This document shows, in pieces, positions 36,401 to 47,000 of a DNA stretch of 64,000 nt. Made by a program: the position numbers and the translations under genes. The notes beneath the pieces were generated by a model. It ran no database searches, was not told the origin of the DNA, and worked only from the letters and a program-made list of their open reading frames with translations. The stretch is from NCBI RefSeq assembly GCF_041146795.1, contig NC_135175.1, positions 24,569,075 to 24,633,074 on the forward strand, written 5' to 3'. Position 1 is the first letter of the stretch. The number at the start of each line of letters is the position of its first letter. This DNA is from Maylandia zebra (taxonomy: Eukaryota; Chordata; Actinopteri; Cichliformes; Cichlidae).

Positions 36401-38066
36401 TCTTAAGACCTCACTGTTGGGTTTGTAAGGCCATGCTACTCCTAAATTTCTATCTTGTTCAAAGAGAAGATATAAAACAAAGTTCTAAGCTAATCGACCT
36501 TAGTCGATTAGCTTAGAACTTTGTCTGAAACTCCTTTTTAAAAAAAAGAATCGATAAAGAATCGAATCGTTAAACAGAATCGAAAATGGAATCGGAATCG
36601 TGTAAATCTTGTCAATACCCATCCCTACTATAGGCTATAAATAAAATTTTAGTGCATGCTTGAGGTTTGTGTTTTTTCCATTTCCCCCAAAAATAATTTA
36701 ACGCAATGCAGTGTGACACATACTGAACTTAGAGAGTGGAAACAAAATATCGATCATATCGTGCTAGTATCGATCTGATACCAATACCAGTGTTGGGATC
36801 GACACTATCAACACATTTGGATTGACCTGCCCACCTCTAGTGATCATGGGAATCTACTAGCAAGCAAAGCAATTGCAAGATTTTTGGTGCAGTACCTTCT
36901 TTGCAACACAAAGCAACCACTTGGCAACATGTCAGGGAATACACATTTTTCCCTAGTGGAGAAAAGTACCTATTGTTACCTTTTGCTAGGCCCGTGTGAC
37001 TGCTACCTCAGACAGTCACTCCCTGCAAAGGATTCTCAAAAGAGTATTTTATTTAAATGTATTTATACTTATTATTCTGTTACACTTGAGGAGGTTGTTG
37101 CAACCTGTAGAATTACAGCAGTCTGTAATTCAACTGCATGCTGGCTATTTCATGTTAACTCGGTGGCAGTAAAAGACGGAGCCAAAAAATATAAAAACTG
37201 GGAACTTCTTGTTTTGGGGACCTAACTATCAATCCAGACATATAAGCCCTGAAGAGTTCACGCTAGCAAACGCTGGTGTAAACATACCTTCTTCAGAGCA
37301 TATTTGGGATCATCTGGCAGGACGAGAATGATCTTGCCATCTGGAAACTCAGACAAAATCCTCTCCTTTTTCCAACCCTGACAAAAAAAAGGAAAGCAAA
37401 AAGAATAGAAAATATTTAATTATGTCATCTAAATGTCCTAAGTAGGTATTAATCCATTTTCTATATGCAGTCACTCCCAATCTTGGACAATTTTGGCAAA
37501 TAGGCGCAAAACATTCCAGGTAATAAATCTTCTTATAAGCCGACAGAATCATTTGACGTAAACCAAATAAAATTACATTTTCAATTTAACTTTATTTACT
37601 GTCTCTTCTGCCACCAGAAAAGTCAGTAAAAATAAATCACACTTGAACTGAATAAACAAAGAGCTGTGCTGACCTACTTTTCTAGAGGTGGGAAGTTAGA
37701 AAATGTCCAACGGGCAATCCTAAGGAGGAATCTTATCAAATACCTGCAGTCTTGCTCACTGTAGTGCAGCATAGAGTGGAAGACGAGGGTCAAGACTCCC
37801 TTTATCAAGAATCCTCAGTTGTCCCTGCACTGCATTGTATATTTTTTGTAAACCATATCTATAAATTTGTTGGCATTTATTGCTCTGATCCAGGGAGTCA
37901 GTTTAACAGGCATAGGCATGTGACTTTCCCTCACCACATATTTGACGGCGCTGATGAACTGGTTGTGAAACAGCAAATGCTGAGATTCATCCTCGGGGTT
38001 GGCAGCAGAGTAGAGCATCCCACACACACTGCAGGCCACTGCTCCAAAATGCTTCTGTCCTGCATC
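33420..38066 (-). CDS. esco1: esco1 zinc-finger and acetyltransferase exons
   Basis: Five exons (38066-37935, 37377-37288, 34308-34165, 33887-33703, 33588-33420) encode residues 2756-2994. They comprise the C2H2 finger, the GWKKERIL...[17 protein letters not shown] strand region, [16 protein letters not shown], the acetyl-CoA-binding loop, and the catalytic C-terminus with [15 protein letters not shown]. All residues recalled as invariant in the family appear intact, so the enzyme should be active despite the giant N-terminus. The last few residues ([12 protein letters not shown]) differ from human and run slightly longer. Confidence 0.95.
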
Positions 38067-41000
38067 CTGCGAGAACAAAGCAAAGCAATAAGCTCACTCT
38101 CAAGAATTCAATTTCACTTAGTTTTCCAGAGTGACAGAACACAGAAAGAACCCAACTTATGATCCATGTTTTCCATTGCAAAAGCGCAGGATTTAAAATG
38201 AGGTCAGAGGAAACTATCTCGTTCACTCACAATAACTGTTTGGGTGCCATCTTTGTCAGCCTCCTTTAGCTTCTTGACTTCTTTTTGCAGGCAAGCTTCG
38301 GAGAGAGGAGCCCCGCCATCCTGTGGCTTCACAGCTTTGCTGCGATTCAAAAACACATCGGGTTACTGAAGGTTTCAACCGCTAAGAGGCAAAAAAACCC
38401 AAAATAAAACATGTCAAACAACTTTAGAAAAGCTTCTTACTCTTGACAAGGCTTTCCTGGTGTCTGCTCTGCTTCCTTCAAGCTTTCTGCTTTACTCTCT
38501 GGAGAAAGATCAACGTATAAAAGAAAGGATTTTACACAGCAACATAATTATACACACATTTAAGAAGGTTGTTGACAAAATACAATAAAAATAAAAAAAA
38601 CTTAAAATATAAATTCCTAATTTACTTAAACAACATATTGAGAGTAAAATAAATAAATAAATAACATTTAGCGCTGATCTTGGAAAAGTTAATGCTTTGA
38701 AACATTAGTCAAAGATCCAAGACTGGACTTATATGACAACATGTGCTGCACTCGCGGTTAACTGATGAAAGAAGCTGAAATCTGAGGTGGACATAGTTTT
38801 ATTGCCGTTTTTACCCTTTAAAGGAACGTGACCTTGTGGGTAACCTGTTCAGGTCCAGTGTTCGGCGACGTGAGACATAACACTACCAGCACAAAGCTGC
38901 AGACGCAACTAAGTGCACGCTGACAGGGGTGCTTACCTTAATGTAATCAGTATTTAGAGGCCTGAATTTCAACCTAACAGCTATCCAAACACTGCATGTT
39001 GTGTTTGCTGTCCTATAAGCAGGCAGATAAGAACCACGTTTATGCAACAGTGTCGGCCTGCCAGGAAGAATAAGCTGGTTAAAGATGAGAGATGTGAATT
39101 TCACTTTTTTAAAACATTTCTATGCATTTATTTTGATTAAGGTGAAGTAAGAAACAACCTAAAAGAGCAGGATTTAAAATGTGTGTTGCTTGCCTCATTA
39201 TTTTGATAAATTATTCTAGTCTATGGCCTAATTCAAATCTGAATGATAAAAATTAACTTTTTTTTCTCATAAAAAATTGTGGATCGTACACTGGTAGTGC
39301 AGCCCTCTACCATAACTGAAAATACAGACTCTCTGGATGCTTGATCCAGATTAACTGGAGGTATTTTCAAGAAACCAAGATGATGCCTCCCAACTTTTCT
39401 TTTTTCCATTTCACATGTATTTGTGAAGCTTATGTTTTCTATTTTTCCTCAAAATAATAAAGAGTCTGAATCTGAATTAATCACGTCTACGTTGGGACAC
39501 TTCTGGTAGCACTTTCAGGCAAACCTCTCCATGACTTTTTGAGTAATCCTGCTAGCAGACACTGGCACAGACAGGTAGACAATCTGGACGAGCTGATGGA
39601 GGTAAATCTGAGTCAGGATTGCAATTAATATACACAGATACCTGTAAGCTTGTCAGACACTTTGGCGCTCTCTTCAGGTGGAGCTGATGAAAGTGGATGA
39701 GCTGCATTCTGTGTATGAAAGAAAAAAGGTAAGTAACATGTACAGCGCCTGTGACACTGATCATAGAATAATTTATTTCTGACTTACCTTGCACTTGTCG
39801 TTTTCTTTACATGCGGGATCTGTGGGTCTCTGAGGCACTGAAATTGCACCAGCCTTAGAGGCAGCAGGCTTCATCCCAGATGTGGCTGCAACAGCAGGCC
39901 GAGCTGCAGGTGAAGCAGATGGTTTCAGCTGTGTTAGATTTGCATCGGCACCTGCAGTCTTCAGCTGAGGTGAAACAGAAGCTGCAGGCTTGGACTGAGC
40001 TGGAGCTGAAACAACTTTAGACTGAGTTGCAGTCGGGACTGGAGACTTTAACGGAGCATTCGCTGAAGAAGCAAGTTTGGATGAAGCTGCAGTTGCAGCT
40101 GTGGCCTTAGACTGTGTTGCTGGTGCAACAGCTGGGTTTAACTGTGCGGGCTTTAACTGAGCTGGAGCTGCAACAGAGGGCTTTGACTGACCTGAGATCT
40201 GCCCAGCAGGCTTGGTCTGAGCTTTGAGTTTTGCCTGGTTGGCAAGTTGCGCTGTGAGCGTGGGCTTTGATAGTAGAGTGGGTTTAGGCTGAGCCGAAGG
40301 GTTTGACTGGAGGCCGGGTGGTTTCGGCTTTGCTGGTAATGGGTCATCATCCAGCTCAAAATCGTCAGGAGAATATTTCGGCCTGGGTCTGTATGGCTTG
40401 TACTCAACTTCCATTTTCAGTTTCTGAGCATTAAGTCCGTTGGGCATGGGAGGTGGTATTGCTGGGAGGGTTCTCTTGGTTCCTGATCTTGTGACTTTTG
40501 GCGCGGGCTCTGGAGTAGCTGCTGCTTTAGTAGTCTGAGCCTTGCTTTGCCGTGTAGTTCTACGGTTTTCAGTACTAGGAGGCTCCGTTTTAGAGGCTTC
40601 AGGTTTGCCAGTTTCAGTTTTAGGGGGTTCAGTTTTAGGAGTTTCAGTTATCGTTGGTTGTTTTTTGGAGGTTTCAGCTTTAGTGGGTTCAGTTTTAGTG
40701 GGTTCAGTTTTAGATGGTTCAGTTTTAGCCAGCTCAGCCTTAGGCTCATTCTTGGGAGCTTCTGCCTTCGGTGTAGCAGGTTTGCTAGATGCAGAAGGAC
40801 TCAGTTGGGAGGTTGCTGGACTGGCTGCAGGTTGAGGAGGAGGTGTGGTAACAGGGCTCACTGGAAAAAGAGAGGCAGCAGAAAAAGGTGCCTGCCAATC
40901 CATGTCTGAGAACATCTGATTTGCTTGGTCAGACTTTAGTTTCTTCACACGTGCCCACGACATTTTCTCTCTCTGCAGCTCGACCTGTCTGAGTCTTTGA

Positions 41001-44000
41001 TATCGAGTCAGCTTCTTTTTCTCGTGGACTTTCAGCGGCACTGAAATCTGCGTGATGAAGAAACGTCTCTTTGGAGGCTCGGCGGAAGGCTGAGTTTCAG
41101 CTGAATCAGCCGTTGAGGGCTGGGCTGGGGGGGCCTCAGGAGCAGGGGTCACCGAAGGAGGGGCGCATCCCTCTGGTCCAGCAGGAGTTGGGACATTAAC
41201 CGTGTTGGCATCTTGCGTGTTAACAGGCGGGCGTTCCTTCTTGCTGGCTTCACTCTTGGCTGCTGCTGCTGCCGCTTGTTTTTCTTCTTCTATCCTCTTC
41301 AGCAGCATGCTGTCTGTGGCAATGTCCTCTGCGATCTCCTGACACAGGGCTAAGAGATTCAGCTGCTGCCTATTTGCACTTCTCTTAGCTGCCGCAGCCT
41401 TCTGCTCAGCCAGAGCTGCGAGGCGAGCTTTGGTTCTCGCTTGCGTGTTCATTTCTTGTTTCTTGGGTTTTTCTGGCTCTTGAGCTTTCTTTTCCTCTTC
41501 GGTCTTTTCAGCTGTGCTGTTTTGCTTCATGTCAGGCCCACTAGTGTTACATATGTACTTCTCATTCACCTTTTCCTCAGGCAGGCCTGCCTCGGCTGTT
41601 TCTTGTGGCTTTTCTACTACTGCAATGTCACTGTCTTCATCATTCTCTTCCTCCACCACTATAATCTCATGTCCGATCTCGATGTCCTCTAGAATCTGCA
41701 CTTCTTGTATGTCCAGGTTATCTTGAGCATCCTCTATCACCACTACATTAATGTCTTCAATCAGGCTTTGGGGTTCAGAGTCATGGGAGGTATTCATGTC
41801 CACCATGTGAGATGACTGGTGGTCAGAAGGCTGAATAACCTGAACGTCTTCCTCCACAGGTGAAATGTTTGTCTCCTGCTCTGCTACCTCCCCTGAACTA
41901 GCCGCCGCTTCAGTAAACACAGTTTGCTCGGAACCATTTAAAGTCCTCTCACTCTCCACCTTCTCCTCCATCGACTCACTTTCTGGATTCACCTGCTCTG
42001 AAAGAGAGGCCGCCAGACCTGATTCGGTTGCAGCTTGAGTGACGATATCAAAGTGAATTTCACTCTGTGGGACTGGCTCTAAAATCACATATTCCTCAGA
42101 TGCACCACCTGGTACCTCAAATTCAGTGGAGGATGTAGTCGTTGTTGGTGGAGTTGTTGTTGTTACCGTGACGCCCGCAGCTTCCTGAACGCCAGCATCG
42201 TGCTGCACCTGCTCAGAAAACTCAGTGGCTCTGATGCACTCTGAAATGCCATTTCCTTCACTTTTCACTGTCATTTCACTCTTCACTTCTGCAGCATCTC
42301 CTGAACCTCCATCTGCCACGCTCATGTCACTGCCAGAACTGATCGGTGCAACTTCTTTCACATCCACGGTAGCGTTAATCTGCTCCAACTGTGCTGGCTG
42401 CGCTTGTACTTCCATTTCAACCCCTGCCTGGCTGTCTGGGACACAAATTTCCTCCTTAGCAACTTCATTTACCAGCTGCATGCCACCAATTTCTCTGTTG
42501 TCTTCATTACTGGAAAAGTTTGTTTCCATCTGTTGAGCCTCTGTGCATTGTATATCTAATATAGAAACGGCATCGTGCTTCTCTGCTGCCGCTGCAGACA
42601 CATCACGATCATCATTACTCTCTGGGCTACTAATGGGCTCGTACACTATCTGGTTTTCATGGGGCCCGACCGCTGACTGATTAACCATCTCAATCTGCTC
42701 CTCAGAAGGCTGAATTACGACATTGTTGTTGTCGGTTTGCCCACAAACAAAAAGCATTACTTCGCTGCTATCCGCTCCTCCTCCTTCAATGTTACCAACA
42801 GATCCGTCAGCCTTGACCTCATTAAACATTTGGCTCCCCGTTTCCTCTTCTAACACTGAAGCTTCCCTTTCTGTTGATTCACTTGTTATATCCACGTCAG
42901 CACGAGGCCCTCTCTGTTTCTGAATTTCTAATAAGGCTGTAGTGTCTTCATTTATTTCCTCAGTAACATTACTTTGCTGTTTTGTTAGATAAGGACTCCC
43001 TTCTGCAGTAGTTTCTAAAATGTTAACACATTCAGAAGCAGGCTCTTCCTCATTTCTAGTCTCACAGCGTGCAGACATAAGATCTTCCTGAACGTCACCG
43101 ACCTCCTGATTTCCATCGTTGTGTACTTCAACGTCAGATCTTTCTTCTCCTGATTCTGTTGTCTGCACTTCCATTTCTCCTTGATTCTCAACAGCGCTTA
43201 AGTTTTCCTCGTTAACCTCGACATCCTTTTCCTCGCACTCTGTCCCGGTCAAATCTTTTTCCACTTCAGTGTCTGTAGTGAGTTCGCTGACCTCTTGACC
43301 TCTCTGATTTTGTTTATTTGTCAGATAAGTAATCTTCTCTGGTGCTTCTACTGTCTGTATTTCCATTTCTCCTGGACTCTCAGTAACACTGACACATTCA
43401 GCATCGACCTTGTCATCCTTTTCTTCAGTATTAATGAAATCTTTACCTGCCTCAGTGTCTGTTTTGAGCTCAGTGGTCTCCCGATCTTTCTTACTTTGTG
43501 TTTCTGGCACATTCTTTAGATCAGAAACCTCCTCCAGTGTTTCTGTTGTCTGCACTTCCACTTTTCTTTGACTCTCAGCAGCAATGACACAGTCGGCCTT
43601 AACCTTATCATCCTCCTCTTCACTCAGAGCATTAATAAAGTCTTTCTCTACTGTAGTGTTTATAGTCAGTTCACTGACCTCCTGACCTTTCTGGCTTGGG
43701 TTATTTGTTGGCTCAGATGTCTCCTTTGGTGCTTCTGTTGCCTCCATTTCCACCTGACTCTCAGCAGCAGTGACACAATGTGCTTTGTTGGGGTGATTTG
43801 TGGGATTCCTTAATCCTTTGTGGACTTCTTTAGATATGTCTCCCGTAGGTTCAGCGGCTTCCTGTATCTCCTGGCTGTGTGCTGAAATAGAAATATCTGC
43901 TATTAATGTATCCTGCTTTTTGTTTTCATTCTCTGCACCAGTAACAGGCTCTGTATGTACGTCTGTGCTCCGTTCACAGACATCTTTGCTCGTCTGATTT

Positions 44001-47000
44001 TGTATTTCCGCTGCAGGTGTGCTAGAAATCTCCTCTGATGCAGCTGCAGACTCCATGTCGACTTCATTTAGGCTGTTCTCACTTTGTATTTCCACTGAAA
44101 TCTCTTGTGTCGATTTAGCCTGCTCTTCCATTTCAATTTCTCTCTCTGGGACAGCGACGGGCTGCGTATATGAATCTTCTGTGTGTTCACTGACATCCTG
44201 ACTCTTCTGCTTATGCGTTTCTGCTGCTGGTGGGCTACAAAGCTCTTCTGATGTTGTTGTGGTCTCCATCTCCACTTCAGATAGACTTTTGCCGCATTGT
44301 ACTTCCACTGAAATCTCTGCCTCTGATATCGATGGAGCCTGTTTTTCCATTTCATTTTCATTCTCCGAGACACTGATGGGCTGCATGAGTATGTCTGTGT
44401 TATGTTCAATGACATCCTGGCCCTTTATTTCCAATGCAGGTATGCTAGCAACCTCCTCTGGTGTTTTCTGCTCCGCATCCACTTCATTTTGACTTTGCAC
44501 CAGCTGGATTTCCACTGAGGTGGATTCTTTAGGGGAGTCTGGTGTTGATGTCACTGACTGTGTATGTACATCTGTGCTATATTCTGTGATAACCTTGCTT
44601 ATCTGACTTTGGATTTCCACTGCAGGTATCTTAGAAACCTCCTCTGAAGGTGCTGCAGACTCCATACCCACTTCACTCTGAATTTTCTCACTTTGTGCTT
44701 CCACTGAAGGGACCACTTCGGAAATCTCTGGTGTGGTTTTAGCCTTTTCTTCTTTTTTGTTTTCATTTTCTGCAACAGTCACAGAGTCGATCTGCATGCC
44801 TGCACCATCTTCACAGACATCCTGACTCGTCTGGGTTTCTGTTTCCACTGCAGATGTGTCAGAAACCTCCTCTGATGTTGTTGCAGTTTCCATCTCAACT
44901 TCATTTTGACTTTTCTCACTCTGTAATTCCATCATAGAGGCATGTCCGGTAAATTCTATTGGCGATTTAGGCTGATCTTCTGTTTTGTTTTCGTTCTTAG
45001 GGACAGTCACAGACTCTGTATAAACTGTGTCTGTAATATGTGCACCAACATCCTGATTCTCCTGGTTTTGTATTTGCGCTGCAGGTATGTTAGAAACCTC
45101 CTCTGATGTTGCTGCAGACTCCATCTCCACTACTTCTGGACTTTTCTCACTGTGCACTTCCACTGAATGAGCTGCTTCAGAAATCTCTGGAGTTAGTGTC
45201 ACACATTTATCTTCATTCTGCACAGTTTGGAAATTTTCAATCATTGAGTCTTCTGTAATCTCTTTAGGGATGTCGTCTGTATTGCATTCATTGATTTCAT
45301 GATTTTTGTGACTTTGTATTCCTGCTCCAGGTGCAATGTCAGAACTCGTCCCCAATGTGGTCTGTAGCTCCACTTCTGTTTGACTTCTCTGGATTTCCAC
45401 TGAAGCGGATGGATATGAAACCTCCATTGTTAATTTTGTCTGCATTTCGACAGATTGCACATTTTCAACAATTTGATCCATGTGTGATTCAGCTGTGGTA
45501 GATTCACTGTCCACCTGGCTCATCTGATGCGTTTGCTCAATGTTACAGATCTCCACTGATGTGGTTTCAGCCTCTACATCGTCTGGTGTTTCCATTCGTT
45601 TTTCCATAGCAGCAACACATTCAGCTTCTTTGCTGCTCTCATAGTTTGCAGTCCTCAGATCTTCCTGAACTTTGTCACTCGTGGCTTCGCCGTCTGGCCT
45701 CTCCTGGTTTTGTACTTCCACTTTAGCTGCTGGATTACTAACCTCCAAAGCTGATAAGCTCTGTGTTTGTATTTTCTCTTGGCTCTCAGACCCATCAGCA
45801 CATTCAAAGGTTTTAATGTTGTCAGATTTATCATCCATAACATGAACCTCTGTGGATTCGGCTGTAGTAGCGTTGCAGATTTCCTGGGTCTCAAGAATTT
45901 GCACTTCTGTATTAGAAACTTCTGAAATCACTATGTTCTGTGTTTCTATTTTAGTTTCAGTCTCAGCTCCACTACTATGTCCAAAGCTCACAGAGTGTTT
46001 GTCTTCCATAATTCTACAGTTTTCTCCCACATGATCCTCATGAAAGTTTGTAGATATGTCTGCAATAGGTTCAGGAGCATCCTGTTTTTCCTGTCTTTGT
46101 ATTTCCACTACAGAAATCTCCTCTGATGCTGCTGCAGTCAGTATATCCATGTTGATCTGGCTGCTTGCTGCAGTGACACAAATCATGCTCGTGTCTCCTT
46201 CTGTGCTCTCAGAATCTTCTTTAACTCCATCATCAGGCTTTTCTGCAGTGTTGTCAAAAAGTCTGTGGTTCTCCTGATTTTGCAGATCTACGCTAGGTGC
46301 TATCTGACCGTCTGGAACTGTAAAACATTCGGAAATCACTTCTCTTTGAACAGCCTCGCAATCAGGAGTCAATATTTCAGTGCAGCTGTCAGTCATCACA
46401 CAGTCATGGCTCAGTTGTCTCTCAACCAAACCTCCAGGACAAGAGACAACCTGAGTCAACTGGAAGTCAGCTTCTTTTCCATCGCTTTCTTGAAGATCTT
46501 CCTCAGACCTTATGACCATTGTTTCCACATCAACACACGTGTCGGTAACTGCAATTGGCACGTCATCCTGCGTGTCTACAAGATTTGATTCCCCGTCGGA
46601 AGTAGCGAGAGCTCTGACAATGTCTGCTTGAGTCTCATTCTCTGGAATACCACTTTCCACAAGCAGCTGTTCTGATGCAGAGTTGAATTCGTTACTAAGG
46701 GCTGCAGATATGGTGGCAGATTCAGTTGATCCCTTAGCTGTACACTGAACACTCAATTTATTCTCTCCAGAAACAAACTGTGTGGTTTCATTTGTTTTAG
46801 TTTCAGTTCTCAGACTCTCTGACATGCAAGACTGTTTTTCATCTTTACACTTTGGATCCACCTCTCCAGCAGCCAAACTTAGTGTTTCCATTGATGATGG
46901 TAGTGTTTTATCATCTAAATCCTTTTGAACGAACTCTTCCTCATCCTTCTTTTCAGCCTCGGATATGAGATGGTCTGAAATGTCTCTTGATGATGCTGGT

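Larger units (their letters stand above)
34807..37010. mobile_element. Candidate DNA transposon interrupted by a hAT element
   Basis: Left end reads CACACAGGCCTAGAGACTGG and right end GCTAGGCCCGTGTGACTGC, which are approximate inverted complements. The left interior resembles the repeat at 20.79-21.23 kb. The hAT element at 35561-36627 sits inside, so it inserted later. No target duplication or coding capacity was identified, so family and borders are tentative. Confidence 0.35.
34309..37287 (-). other. Large esco1 intron packed with nested transposons
   Basis: This 2.98-kb intron is by far the largest in the catalytic half of the gene. It contains a repeat with ACACAGGCCTAGAGAC at about 34.81 kb and the roughly inverted TTGCTAGGCCCGTGTGACTG at about 36.99 kb, and inside that a 1067-bp hAT element at 35561-36627. 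A T16 run lies at about 34410-34427. Without these insertions the intron would be well under 1.5 kb. Confidence 0.6.

Noticed and set aside
39773..39787. Ending the 2681-codon frame at its own stop (VSQK then stop) as a single-exon gene
   Set aside because: The last four codons read through a strong GTAAGT donor; splicing at 39788 continues in phase into the next eight esco1 exons.
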